Shown: one piece after another, positions 16,086 through 23,776 of the stretch
How the letters are laid out: every line of letters begins with the position of its first letter
How positions within the stretch are numbered: the stretch's first letter is position 1
NCBI GenBank assembly: GCA_005791255.1
Contig: SXXK01000195.1
Coordinates: forward strand, 1-32,532
DNA length: 32,532 nt
Direction of reading: 5' to 3'
Origin: Planctomyces sp.
Lineage (GTDB): Bacteria > Planctomycetota > Planctomycetia > Planctomycetales > Planctomycetaceae
Notes under the pieces: generated by a model
Told to the model about the DNA's origin: nothing
What the model saw: only the letters and a program-made list of their open reading frames with translations
Databases searched by the model: none
Program-made: the position numbers and the translations under genes

Positions 16086-18494
16086 ATGAGCCCCAATGAC
16101 GGTCGTTCCCTCGAATCGCTGATTCTCAACAAACTGCTGGCCGTGGATTACCAGCCAGTCACGCCCGGAGTCCTTGCGCGGCAGCTGCAGCTGTCGCGTG
16201 ATCAGGGCGACGAATTTCGCGAAACCCTGACACAGCTCCTCGAAGCCGGCCGCGCCCGCCAGGACAAACACGGTCGCATCAAACCCCGCGGCTCCACCGG
16301 CTCAGCCACCGGCATTGTCAAACGAATCAACAGCGGCGCAGGCTGGGTCATCCCCCAGCAGCCGCTGCCGGAACTGCACGGCGGCGACATCTATATTGCC
16401 TCCCGCGACCTCGGCGATGCCCAGTCCGGGGACGAAGTGCAGGTCCGCCTGACCTCCAGACGGCGGACCGGAGGCCAGCGGTGCGGCATCATCGAAAAGG
16501 TCCTGAAACGAGCCACCTCCACGTTCGTCGGAACCTGGTTTGAACAGGGTGGGCGAGGCTACGTGCGGATCGATGGCAGCCAGTATCCCGACCCGATCCT
16601 GATCCCGGACAGTGGCGCACGCGGGCCGCGGCGCGATGACAAGGTTGTCATCGAAATGCTGCGGTTTCCTTCCGAACGTCGTGCCGGGGAAGCCGTCATT
16701 ACGCAAATCCTCGGCAAACGCGGTGATCCCGGCATCGACACCAAAACCGTCATTCACAGTCTTGGCCTGCCCATCGAATTCCCGGAACCAGCACTCGCTG
16801 AAGCCCGCGCCGCAGCCACACGTTTCGATGAAGATCAAATCGCCGACCGCACCGATCTGACCGGTGAAACCATCATCACCATCGACCCGTCGGATGCCCG
16901 TGACTTCGATGACGCCATTTCGCTCACCCGGTCAGCGGATGGCACGTGGCACCTCGGAGTCCATATTGCGGATGTCTCAACCTTTGTCACACCCGGCAGC
17001 GAGCTGGATCAGGAGGCTCAGAAGCGAGGCACCAGTGTCTACCTGCCCGGACACGTGATTCCCATGCTGCCCGAACTCATCAGCAATGGACTGGCCAGTC
17101 TCCAGCAGGATCAGATTCGCTGGACGAAGTCCGTGTTTATCGACATCAGTCCCGATGGATCGGTCCTCGGTTCAGATTTCGAAAACGCAGCCATCCGCAA
17201 CTGTCGGCGGTTTGCCTATGAAGAGGTGATGCCGCTGATTCGCCAGCCGGACAGCGCGGCAGCACGGCGGGAAGATCCCCGGGTGATCCGGCTCCTGCAG
17301 CAGATGTTTGAACTGGCGATGCTCCTGCGCCGCCGTCGCACGGAACACGGGGCGCTCCAGATGGGCATTCCCGAAGTCGAAATTGATTTTGACAAAGACG
17401 GGCATGTGACGGGTGCGCACGAGCGTCATCATGATGAAAGCCACGAAATCATTGAAGAGTTTATGCTGCTGGCCAATATCACGGTGGCCCGTGCGCTGAC
17501 CACTCACAGGATCCCGTTTTTGCGGCGAGTGCACGGGGATCCGGATGAGCTGCGGATGACCAGCTTACAGCAGTTTGTCACCGGACTCGGCCTGACACTG
17601 CGAAAGCCTCAAAGTCGCCACGAATTGCAGCAGCTTGTGCGAAAGGCAGCGGGGCAGCCGATCGAACGAGCCGTCAATTTTGCGTTGCTGCGAGCCATGA
17701 AGCAGGCTGAATATTCTCCGGAAGACCTCGGGCATTATGCCCTCGCGGAAGAAGACTACTGTCACTTCACCAGCCCGATTCGACGGTATCCCGATTTGAC
17801 GGTACACCGGCTGATCGAGCAATTGATCCGAGACCGCAAACAGCCGCAGCCGGCGTTTTCAGAACTCGTACAACTGGGACGGCACTGTTCGTTTACGGAA
17901 CGCCGGGCGGAACGCGCCGAGCGGGATTTGATCCGCATCCGACTGCTCCGATTCATGAGCACCCGAGTGGGTCAGGAGATGGACGCGATCATTACGGGCG
18001 TCGAGAGTTTTGGGATCTTCTGTCAGGGGATTGCGATCCCGGCGGAGGGCATGCTGCATGTGTCCGGGATGGGCGAAGACTACTGGGAATTTGACCCGGT
18101 CGGCCGCAGCCTGACAAACACCCGCACACGCCGACAGCTGCGGCTGGGTGATCCAATCCGAGTCATCATTGCGGCGGTCGACATTGACCGTCGACAGCTG
18201 GACCTGGCACCAGCCGGAAATTCGAACCGACGTACCGCACGAACAGCCAGCAGCGTCCCCGCCGGCCGCCCCGGCCCATTGCCGCCTCGCGAAAACTCAG
18301 ACGGCAGAAAACCAGCCGGCAGCGGAAAAAACGGCTCAAAAAAATCGGCCAAAGGGAAGCAGCCCGGCAGCCCCTCCGGAACTTCCGGAAACGCCGGAAA
18401 CGCCAGCGGTCCCAAACGAAATGGCGAATCCCCAGGCAGCCGCAACTCCCCGACCAGCAGGAAACGCAGCGACCAATCCCGCCGCCGCCGCTGA
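16086..18494 (+). CDS. rnr: Ribonuclease R (RNB-family 3'-5' exoribonuclease)
   Basis: RNase R degrades structured RNA 3' to 5' and takes part in mRNA, rRNA and tmRNA-linked decay. The 802-residue product has a winged-helix-like N-terminus (LARQLQLSRDQGDEFRETL), cold-shock OB domains (about 80-230), the catalytic RNB domain with metal-binding aspartates in TIDPSDARDFDDAISL (about 264-279), the downstream HFTSPIRRYPDLTVHR (about 560), and an S1 domain (about 630-710: DAIITGVESFGIFC). The last 85-90 residues are a basic Gly/Ser/Lys/Arg-rich tail ending in RRRR, as in many RNase R proteins. The gene's + strand is G-balanced or G-rich in the middle, unlike its surroundings. ATG 16086 has no strong ribosome site. 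Confidence 0.96.
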   Translation: MSPNDGRSLESLILNKLLAVDYQPVTPGVLARQLQLSRDQGDEFRETLTQLLEAGRARQDKHGRIKPRGSTGSATGIVKRINSGAGWVIPQQPLPELHGGDIYIASRDLGDAQSGDEVQVRLTSRRRTGGQRCGIIEKVLKRATSTFVGTWFEQGGRGYVRIDGSQYPDPILIPDSGARGPRRDDKVVIEMLRFPSERRAGEAVITQILGKRGDPGIDTKTVIHSLGLPIEFPEPALAEARAAATRFDEDQIADRTDLTGETIITIDPSDARDFDDAISLTRSADGTWHLGVHIADVSTFVTPGSELDQEAQKRGTSVYLPGHVIPMLPELISNGLASLQQDQIRWTKSVFIDISPDGSVLGSDFENAAIRNCRRFAYEEVMPLIRQPDSAAARREDPRVIRLLQQMFELAMLLRRRRTEHGALQMGIPEVEIDFDKDGHVTGAHERHHDESHEIIEEFMLLANITVARALTTHRIPFLRRVHGDPDELRMTSLQQFVTGLGLTLRKPQSRHELQQLVRKAAGQPIERAVNFALLRAMKQAEYSPEDLGHYALAEEDYCHFTSPIRRYPDLTVHRLIEQLIRDRKQPQPAFSELVQLGRHCSFTERRAERAERDLIRIRLLRFMSTRVGQEMDAIITGVESFGIFCQGIAIPAEGMLHVSGMGEDYWEFDPVGRSLTNTRTRRQLRLGDPIRVIIAAVDIDRRQLDLAPAGNSNRRTARTASSVPAGRPGPLPPRENSDGRKPAGSGKNGSKKSAKGKQPGSPSGTSGNAGNASGPKRNGESPGSRNSPTSRKRSDQSRRRR

Positions 18495-18520
18495 ATTCCC
18501 CCGCGCTCAGATCCGCAAAC

Positions 18521-18541
18521 TGAAAACTGAAAACTAACAAC
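18521..18541 (+). repeat. Heptamer repeat (TGAAAAC)2 + TAACAAC
   Basis: Two exact TGAAAAC units (18521-18527, 18528-18534) are followed by a variant TAACAAC (18535-18541). The array lies four bases before the first copy of the C-rich/G-rich element. The same heptamer occurs at four other places in the window. Confidence 0.8.
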
Positions 18542-18545
18542 TAAT

Positions 18546-18592
18546 CCCCCCCTCGCCCCCAACGGGGGTGAGGGGCCGGGGGTGAGGGGGCA
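18546..18592 (+). repeat. C-rich/G-rich intergenic repeat, copy 1
   Basis: A stretch of Cs with CTCGCCCCC, then a short spacer and GGGGGTGAGGGG, then CCGGGGGTGAGGGGGCA. The two halves are partly complementary and can form a GC-rich hairpin. The core CCCCTCGCCCCC and the ending GGGGGTGAGGGGGCA recur in copies 2 and 3, always in the same orientation. Confidence 0.8.
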
Positions 18593-18739
18593 AGTCCCCT
18601 TGAACGCCGACGCCACCACCATCACACACCCGACCGTGCGCCCGCAGCATCAGCGCAGAGGTCCCGCACCCTCGCGATCTCGACTCAGTCCGACAACTGG
18701 GCGATCACTCTCCCATCAACGAGCCCCCACCTGCGATTC

Positions 18740-18782
18740 ATCCGTGCCAATCCGTGTTCATCCGTGGCCACAAACATCCGTG
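18740..18782 (+). repeat. ATCCGTG array with 10-bp period
   Basis: ATCCGTG occurs at 18740-18746, 18750-18756, 18760-18766 and 18776-18782. The first three are spaced exactly 10 bp apart and the last by 16. The units are degenerate (CC, TT, GCC joints). From general knowledge, similar period-10 phrases occur between genes in many bacteria. Confidence 0.7.
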
Positions 18783-18882
18783 GCACCAGCCCCGGCTGCA
18801 CCGAATTCCAATTCCTCCCGCGTTTCGCCACAATCACACTACCAGAACCTTCCACCATCACTCGGATTTTCCAGGAGCCCCC

Positions 18883-20130
18883 ATGCGATCGCTCGCCCAC
18901 GGCCTCACCCTGCTCACACTGCTCGCCATCAGCATCACCGACACGTCGGCCACCAGCGCCGCAGACCCGCCACTGCAGACCACCCACTCGCTGCCCGCCT
19001 GGATCCTCCAGAACGACTGCGTCAGCCTCGCAATCACCCAAACCGGCGGACACATGGCACCCGCCACATTCCACCGCAATACCCCGGCGCCCGTCCAGCC
19101 CTATTATGTCAGCCCCTGGCAGGATGAACCCCGACAGCAGCCCTTCCCCGCACCCGTGCTCAAAGCCCTGCGCGGTGATTTCTTCTGCCTGCCCTTCGGA
19201 GGCAACAATGTCCCGGTCAGTGGCGAATCACATCCGCCACACGGAGAAATCGCCGGCATGGAATGGAAGTCGGCCGGTCTGCAGCGTTCCAACACCATAA
19301 CCTCACTGACACTCACCGCCGAAACTCAGGTCCGACCCGGCAAAATCACCAAAACACTGCTGCTGAAAAACGGACACAACGTGATCTACTCCACGCACCT
19401 GATCAGCGGCTTTGTCGGCGCCGCCCCGCTGGGACACCACGCCACTCTCGCCATGCCCGACGAACCCGGCAGCGTTCGCATCGCCACCAGCCCCATCAAA
19501 TTTGGCATGACGTGCCCTGGAGTCTTCAGTGATCCAAAAAATGGCGAATACCAGCGACTCCAGCCCGGACAACGCTGGAACAGCCTCAGCGCCGTCCCGC
19601 AGGCATGGAAAGACAGCCCGGATGCCGACCTCACACGGCTGCCCGGCCCCGTCGGTTACGCCGATCTGGTCCAGATCTTCCCCGCCACACCCGCCAGCGG
19701 ACAGCCGGCATGGGTCACAGCCACCTTCGCAAAATCCGGATATCTGTGGTTCTCAATGAAGGATCCGGCAGTCCTCAACAGCACGGTTTTTTGGATGGAA
19801 CACCGCGGCAGACATGGCTTTCCCTGGAATGGACGCAACAACTGCCTCGGACTGGAAGACGTCACCGCCTTCTTTGCCGAAGGTCTCAAAGCGTCGGTCG
19901 AACCCAACGAACTGACCAGACAGGGAGTCCCCACGGCGGTCACACTGAAGCAGGATCAGCCCACCGCAGTGCACTACCTGCAGGGAGCCGTCCGCATTCC
20001 GGCGGACTTTGACGCCGTCACAACCGTGGATTTTGCCGCCGGCGAGGCCGTCTTCAAAGCAGCCTCCGGAGCCTCCGTCAGGGTGCCCGTGGACCACCAG
20101 TTTGTGCTCACAGGCAAACTGGCCAACTGA
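18883..20130 (+). CDS. Secreted protein of unknown function, possibly galactose-mutarotase-like
   Basis: The 415-residue protein has a clear signal peptide (MRSLAHGLTLLTLLAISITDTSATSAA, cleavage near residue 27). AGGAG lies seven bases before ATG 18883, which decides the start; the frame is open further upstream to 18754 but that part is repeat-derived. The mature part is beta-rich. Its opening, SLAITQTGGHMAPATF, then YYVSPWQDE, LPFGGNNVP and HPPHGEIAGMEW, resembles aldose-1-epimerase/galactose-mutarotase-like sugar-binding folds, but no catalytic pair can be named with certainty. Related proteins of unknown function are, to my recollection, common in planctomycetes. A role in envelope or periplasmic carbohydrate chemistry is inference only. 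No obvious operon partner. Confidence 0.78.
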   Translation: MRSLAHGLTLLTLLAISITDTSATSAADPPLQTTHSLPAWILQNDCVSLAITQTGGHMAPATFHRNTPAPVQPYYVSPWQDEPRQQPFPAPVLKALRGDFFCLPFGGNNVPVSGESHPPHGEIAGMEWKSAGLQRSNTITSLTLTAETQVRPGKITKTLLLKNGHNVIYSTHLISGFVGAAPLGHHATLAMPDEPGSVRIATSPIKFGMTCPGVFSDPKNGEYQRLQPGQRWNSLSAVPQAWKDSPDADLTRLPGPVGYADLVQIFPATPASGQPAWVTATFAKSGYLWFSMKDPAVLNSTVFWMEHRGRHGFPWNGRNNCLGLEDVTAFFAEGLKASVEPNELTRQGVPTAVTLKQDQPTAVHYLQGAVRIPADFDAVTTVDFAAGEAVFKAASGASVRVPVDHQFVLTGKLAN

Positions 20131-20229
20131 TCCGGCACAACAGAAAAACCGCGCAGCCCAGGCAGATGGGGAAATCCTGAGAATATCCAACTGGCTGTTT
20201 TGCAAGGCTCTGAACACGCGAATCTTCCT

Positions 20230-20258
20230 ATTTTTTCACCTCGTGATTTTTTCTCCTC
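20230..20258 (+). repeat. Tandem 13-bp direct repeat upstream of small secreted protein
   Basis: ATTTTTTC-A-CCTC (20230-20242) and ATTTTTTC-T-CCTC (20246-20258) match at 12 of 13 positions with a three-base spacer, a period of 16 bp. It lies about 120 bases before the start of the small secreted protein, so it could be an operator or part of a promoter. No clear -35/-10 pair was identified. Confidence 0.45.
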
Positions 20259-20379
20259 AGAACGGTCGACACTGGCTGCCCTGCCTCCAACAATTCACCC
20301 GTTAATGGATGGCGAGTCTGTCTGTGGTGCTGCCACAGGGGATTCGCGATGGAGGTTCTCAAAAGGTGTTGAGGGTTCT

Positions 20380-20688
20380 ATGAGGAAGATGCTTGTACTG
20401 GGGCTGCTGCTGTGTTCTTCCGCAGTGGCCAACAATCTGCCGTATTACGGAACTGTCTGGCAGAATGCTCAGACGGATCAGGCTCGCTGTGAAGCGGAAG
20501 CTCGCTACATGGCAGCTCGTGGTATTCGCGGCCATGTCGGACCGAACATCGGAAACTTCGAGGGCGTCGGCTGGGGCTACAGCTCCCGTCCAGCCACCTG
20601 CACCCCCGGTCGCGCCATGCGACTGACGGGTGACGCGGTGGCTCAGTCTTCGAATGGTACCTGGTATCGCGTCCGCAGCTGGCGTTAA
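20380..20688 (+). CDS. Small secreted protein, unknown function
   Basis: A 102-residue product with a signal peptide (MRKMLVLGLLLCSSAVA, likely cleaved before NNLPYYG). The mature 85 residues contain two cysteines (ARCEAEARYMAARG and ATCTPG), a central GIRGHVGPNIGNFEGVGWGYSS and the end MRLTGDAVAQ...WYRVRSWR. It looks like a compact, possibly disulfide-bonded extracellular protein. GAGGG precedes ATG 20380; ATG 20389 is an alternative two codons later that would still leave the leader. Codon use is less C-ending than in the neighbouring genes. It is a single-gene unit: its own upstream region with a direct repeat, and two hairpins downstream. I recognise the style as one seen in planctomycetes but cannot give a function. 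Confidence 0.78.
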   Translation: MRKMLVLGLLLCSSAVANNLPYYGTVWQNAQTDQARCEAEARYMAARGIRGHVGPNIGNFEGVGWGYSSRPATCTPGRAMRLTGDAVAQSSNGTWYRVRSWR

Positions 20689-20713
20689 CCAGCCAACTCT
20701 CCCACTCTCTGCA

Positions 20714-20734
20714 GCTCGGGCATCCCGCCCGAGC
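20714..20734 (+). terminator. Hairpin after small secreted protein gene
   Basis: GCTCGGGC (20714-20721) and GCCCGAGC (20727-20734) form a perfect 8-bp stem with a five-base loop, 26 bases after the stop codon. No T tract follows, so it may be a transcript-end or processing structure upstream of the stronger hairpin at 20810. Confidence 0.4.
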
Positions 20735-20809
20735 CCCCATCTTTACAACGCACAGCCCGCGGCCCCCGCCGCAGGTACCCTCGGTTCCCCCAAACCTGTG
20801 CCGCTCAGC

Positions 20810-20845
20810 AAAAACGGCTTTCCCCGCCCGGGAAAGCCGTTTTTT
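20810..20845. terminator. Strong bidirectional rho-independent terminator
   Basis: Arms 20810-20824 (AAAAACGGCTTTCCC) and 20830-20844 pair perfectly over 15 bp with a CGCCC loop. Six Ts (20840-20845) end the right arm and five As begin the left arm, so it can terminate both the + strand small-protein gene and the minus-strand recombinase gene, which converge here. Confidence 0.9.
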
Positions 20846-20869
20846 ATCGCGCTAACCCACACAAAATCC

Positions 20870-20914
20870 TCCCCTCGCCCCCAACGGGAAAGAGGCGTCG
20901 GGGGTGAGGGGGCA
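20870..20914 (+). repeat. C-rich/G-rich intergenic repeat, copy 2
   Basis: CTCCCCTCGCCCCCAACGGG, then AAAGAGGCGTC and GGGGGTGAGGGGGCA. It shares the C-rich first half and the G-rich end with copies 1 and 3; the middle is diverged and the hairpin weaker. Downstream, the CGCGTAAG phrase (about 20957-20963) has a similar partner after copy 3 (CGCGTGAG near 23865). Confidence 0.8.
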
Positions 20915-20972
20915 CAGGCCGATTCCACCCCTGCAGCACAACGCCCCCGCCGCTCCGCGTAAGCCAAACAGC

Positions 20973-21017
20973 ACCGAACACCGAACCACTGAAAACTGAA
21001 AACTGAAAACTGACAAC
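20973..21017 (+). repeat. Heptamer arrays: (ACCGAAC)2 then (TGAAAAC)3 + TGACAAC
   Basis: ACCGAAC is repeated at 20973-20979 and 20980-20986. After CAC come TGAAAAC at 20990, 20997 and 21004, and the variant TGACAAC at 21011-21017. The last unit ends exactly one base before the recombinase stop codon (complement of CTA at 21018-21020). This is the longest heptamer array in the window. Confidence 0.8.
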
Positions 21018-21971
21018 CTACCCCCTTGGGTGGCATTTGCGATGCACCGCCTTCAACCGGCTGTGCTCAACATGAGTATAAACCTGCGTCGTGCGGATCG
21101 AAGCATGACCCAGCATCTCCTGCAACGCACGAATGTCAGCCCCGCCCGCCAGCAGATGAGTCGCAAAGCTGTGACGCAGCGTGTGCGGACTGATATCCGC
21201 ACAACCAACTCGACTGGCATAGCGACGCACCAGCGCCCAAATCATCTCCCGATTCATCCGACGTCCACTGCGTGATAAAAACAGCCAGCCCTCATCCTCG
21301 CCTCGCACAGCAGTCTGAGCCGGCCGCTCAGTTTCCTGATAGCCGCGAATCGCCGTCACCGTCAGCGGATTCAGTGACACCATCCGCTGCTTGTTGCCCT
21401 TGCCCGTACAACGGCAGTAATTTTCTTCGAAAGCAATATCCACCAGCCGCAGATGCACCACCTCGGACACTCGGCACCCCGTCGCATACAGCACTGCCAG
21501 CATCGCCCGGTCACGCAGCGGAAAGCGGTCGGCCCGCGCCACCGGGGCGGTCAGCAGACTGTCCACCATCTCCGGGCTCAGCACCTTCGGCAGACGCTCC
21601 CACAGTTTCGGTGAACTCACCAGATCCACCGTGCTTTCCGCGATGATCCCCTCCAGCATCAGATACCGGAAAAACATGCGAATCGCCACCAGATTGCGGC
21701 CCGAACTGCTGGCAGCCAGCCCCAGCTGCTGCAAATGCTCCAGATACGCCGTTACCGTCGCCACCCCAATGTCGTGCACACTCGTGCGACTGCTGTTCTG
21801 GTTCCAATCGAAAAAACGCCGCAGATCGCGACCATAAGCCGCCAGAGTATTCTGCGACATGCCACACTCGGCATCCAGATAGCTCAGAAATCCGTTCAGC
21901 CATGAAGACGGATCACGGAAGGACGAAACGACGAATGCCCGACCCTCAGGCGGTCTTTTGCGTCGAGTCAT
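21018..21971 (-). CDS. xerD: Tyrosine recombinase, XerC/XerD type
   Basis: The product of about 317 residues has the two-domain layout of XerC/XerD: an N-terminal SAM-like core-binding domain (WLNGFLSYLDAECGMSQNTLAAYGRDLRRF) and a catalytic domain with all expected residues. Arg is in ATGCRVSEVVHL, Lys in GKGNKQRMV, HxxR in SPHTLRHSFATHLL, His in LGHASIRTTQ, and the nucleophile Tyr in QVYTHV. XerCD resolve chromosome dimers at dif. No integrase-type arm-binding domain, att site or mobile neighbours are visible, so a housekeeping role is likelier than phage integration. ATG 21971 has AAAGG eight bases upstream; ATG 21989, six codons earlier, lacks one. XerC versus XerD cannot be separated by eye. 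A heptamer array abuts the stop codon. Confidence 0.9.
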   Translation of the reverse strand: MTRRKRPPEGRAFVVSSFRDPSSWLNGFLSYLDAECGMSQNTLAAYGRDLRRFFDWNQNSSRTSVHDIGVATVTAYLEHLQQLGLAASSSGRNLVAIRMFFRYLMLEGIIAESTVDLVSSPKLWERLPKVLSPEMVDSLLTAPVARADRFPLRDRAMLAVLYATGCRVSEVVHLRLVDIAFEENYCRCTGKGNKQRMVSLNPLTVTAIRGYQETERPAQTAVRGEDEGWLFLSRSGRRMNREMIWALVRRYASRVGCADISPHTLRHSFATHLLAGGADIRALQEMLGHASIRTTQVYTHVEHSRLKAVHRKCHPRG

Positions 21972-21989
21972 GTCGGCTGCCTTTTCCAT

Positions 21990-22241
21990 CCGCGGTCATT
22001 GCCAATCCACCAAATCCCCTGTTTCTCCCAAATCGACCCACCCGGCAGCCAATCTTCAGCGATCCCGGCGATTCGCAGTCATCGCGAGCTGTTTTCGCTC
22101 AGCCGGTCGCCCCGGCCGGGAAGTCGGTCCCTCGCCTCACAAATTACACCAAAATCTTAGATTTTTTGATCCATGCCGCGGGCATCCGCGTTCTGCAGGC
22201 CAGCCTGACCTGCCAGCTGACCTCATCTCAGGAATTCGCCC
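21990..22241. other. Divergent spacer between recombinase and membrane-protein gene
   Basis: No gene was recognised. A small 6-bp hairpin AAAATC-TTA-GATTTT (22151-22165) followed by TT and a 5-bp hairpin ATGCC-GCG-GGCAT (about 22172-22184) are the only structures noticed; neither is strong. No promoter could be assigned with confidence. Confidence 0.3.
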
Positions 22242-23027
22242 ATGCTGGATCACATCACAGAAATGCGTAAACGCATTCTCGCCAGTTTCCTGCTGCCACT
22301 GCGGGACTCTGCATGGTCCATCCAAACCATCATTTCCCAAAGCGAGGACAGTCTCCGGCAGCACCTCACTGAGCCAATCACGTGGCTTCTCGTGTTTCTT
22401 TACTACTTTGCCAATTACTTCGTGATCACGTTTTTCAACAGCGCCCTCGTGGCCTGCGTTGTGGTTCGGGCGGAAGGTGGCGTCCCGACGGTCGCCACAG
22501 GCCTCCGTTTCGCCGTCAGTCGACTGCCACAGATTCTCGGCTGGTCTGCTGTCGCCGGTACGGTCGGCACTCTCCTGAAGTTCCTTGAATCCCGCAGCGA
22601 ATCGTCCGGAAGATGGGTCAGTTCACTCGTGGGTTTTGCGTGGAGCCTTGCGACATTCTTCGTGGTCCCTGTAATGGTCGTGGAGAAAGCCGGGCCACTG
22701 GCAGCCATTCGCAGATCCATGGCAGTCATGAAAGACACGTGGGGTGAGCTGCTTGTTGCGGGCATCACCCTCGGGCCCGTCAAAAGCATCGGCGTCATCC
22801 TGTGCTTCCTGCCCTTTTTCGCCTGCTGCCTGATCAACACACACGCAGCAATCTGGTTCGGCGGTGTCGTCAGCCTGCTGACACTGCTGTTCGCACTTCT
22901 GGTGTTTGCCACACTGGACGCGATCTTCCTGTCAGCGCTGTACCTGTATGTCACAGACCGCGGAGTCGCAGCGGAATTCACTCGCCGCCAGCTCGCCGAT
23001 GCGTTCCAGTTGCGTGCTCAGGAATAG
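22242..23027 (+). CDS. Integral membrane protein, DUF6159-like
   Basis: A 261-residue protein with about five or six hydrophobic segments. The middle, YFVITFFNSALVACVVVRAEGG, then RLPQILGWSAVAGTVGTLLKFLESR and SLATFFVVPVMVVEKAGPLAAIRRS, is the pattern I associate with DUF6159 membrane proteins of unknown function. CAGGA lies nine bases before ATG 22242. The N-terminal 45 residues are more hydrophilic (SQSEDSLRQHLTEPI), which may be a cytoplasmic lead or a sign that the start is slightly off. It is expressed divergently from the recombinase and followed by a 279-base spacer containing a 6-bp GC stem (23037-23051). No partner gene is apparent. Confidence 0.78.
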   Translation: MLDHITEMRKRILASFLLPLRDSAWSIQTIISQSEDSLRQHLTEPITWLLVFLYYFANYFVITFFNSALVACVVVRAEGGVPTVATGLRFAVSRLPQILGWSAVAGTVGTLLKFLESRSESSGRWVSSLVGFAWSLATFFVVPVMVVEKAGPLAAIRRSMAVMKDTWGELLVAGITLGPVKSIGVILCFLPFFACCLINTHAAIWFGGVVSLLTLLFALLVFATLDAIFLSALYLYVTDRGVAAEFTRRQLADAFQLRAQE

Positions 23028-23306
23028 ATTGCATCGCGGCGGCAGCCGCCGGGACTTCATCCCGCACCCGGTGACTCGGCTGCAGGCCGGGCTGCCCAGC
23101 GACACAGCCCCAAACACTGGCTGGAACAGCCACATCGCAGCAGTCCTCGTTGCGACGCTCCCGCATCACATGGGAAACCCACCGCTCCCTGAGAAATCCG
23201 CTCCGATTTCAGCGCTGATTTTTGGCAGCACGCCGCTAAACTCGAAACAATTTCCGAAATCGCCGCGGATTTGGCCACGATACCGCACCAAAGCAGCCTC
23301 CCCCCT

Positions 23307-23759
23307 ATGCCAGATCGCACCGACAACCCGTTTGCCGTTCCCCAGTCCCTGCAGCCGACCGACCACCGCCCCCAGGCCACCGAAAGCGGCCCGTACCGGT
23401 TCCCCACACTGGCACTCCGCACGGCATCTGCGCTCGCCTTTCTGCTGCACGCCGGCTTCACGACTCTGCTGCTGACCTCCACACCGGCAGATCGCTCTGC
23501 CGGCTACGCATTTTTGGGCAACGCGGTGCTGCTGCTGGCACTCGCGATCGCCTCCTGGCGGTCCCTGCAGGCCACCTTTTTCTTTGGCTGCAGCACCATC
23601 GTGTTCCAGTCCGCCATCACCCTCGTGCTGCTGGCCACCGGCGGAAAAGTCACAAACACCCTCCTGATCAACGGTGCCATCCTCCTGCCCCTGCTGTGCC
23701 TCACACTGCTCGCCCGTTATCTCGCCCGAAAATTGCACCATCCTCCTCCCCACAACTGA
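23307..23759 (+). CDS. Small membrane protein, unknown function
   Basis: A 150-residue protein with about four predicted membrane segments: LRTASALAFLLHAGFTTLLL, GYAFLGNAVLLLALAIASW, LQATFFFGCSTIVFQSAITLVLLAT and LLINGAILLPLLCLTLLARYLA. The hydrophilic N-terminus has DNPFAVPQSLQP, like the NPY/NPF-P leaders often seen in planctomycete membrane proteins. ATG 23307 is preferred over ATG 23271, whose extra 12 residues look like upstream sequence. The TGA stop codon (23757-23759) lies within the first TGAAAAC unit of a heptamer array, so the repeat has entered or created the end of the gene. Function unknown. Confidence 0.7.
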   Translation: MPDRTDNPFAVPQSLQPTDHRPQATESGPYRFPTLALRTASALAFLLHAGFTTLLLTSTPADRSAGYAFLGNAVLLLALAIASWRSLQATFFFGCSTIVFQSAITLVLLATGGKVTNTLLINGAILLPLLCLTLLARYLARKLHHPPPHN

Positions 23760-23770
23760 AAACTGAAAAC
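23757..23770 (+). repeat. Heptamer repeat (TGAAAAC)2 overlapping a stop codon
   Basis: TGAAAAC at 23757-23763 and 23764-23770. The first TGA is the stop codon of the small membrane protein. The array is followed within seven bases by copy 3 of the C-rich/G-rich element, the same order as at 18521-18592. Confidence 0.8.
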
Positions 23771-23776
23771 CAAAAT

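Larger units (their letters stand above)
18495..18882. other. Repeat-bearing intergenic region after rnr
   Basis: No gene was recognised in these 388 bases. They hold three repeat types described separately: heptamers at 18521-18541, a C-rich/G-rich element at 18546-18592, and an ATCCGTG array at 18740-18782. The end of the interval supplies the AGGAG ribosome site for the secreted protein at 18883. Open frames here continue the downstream gene and lack protein-like composition. Confidence 0.5.
20689..21017. other. Intergenic region with two hairpins and repeats
   Basis: No gene was recognised in these 329 bases. They hold two hairpins (20714-20734, 20810-20845), copy 2 of the C-rich/G-rich element (20870-20914) and the heptamer arrays (20973-21017), each described separately. 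Confidence 0.5.

Noticed and set aside
21018-21971. Integrase of a mobile element or integron
   Set aside because: The sequence is XerC/XerD-like without an arm-binding domain, and no att sites, tRNA, cargo or phage genes flank it.
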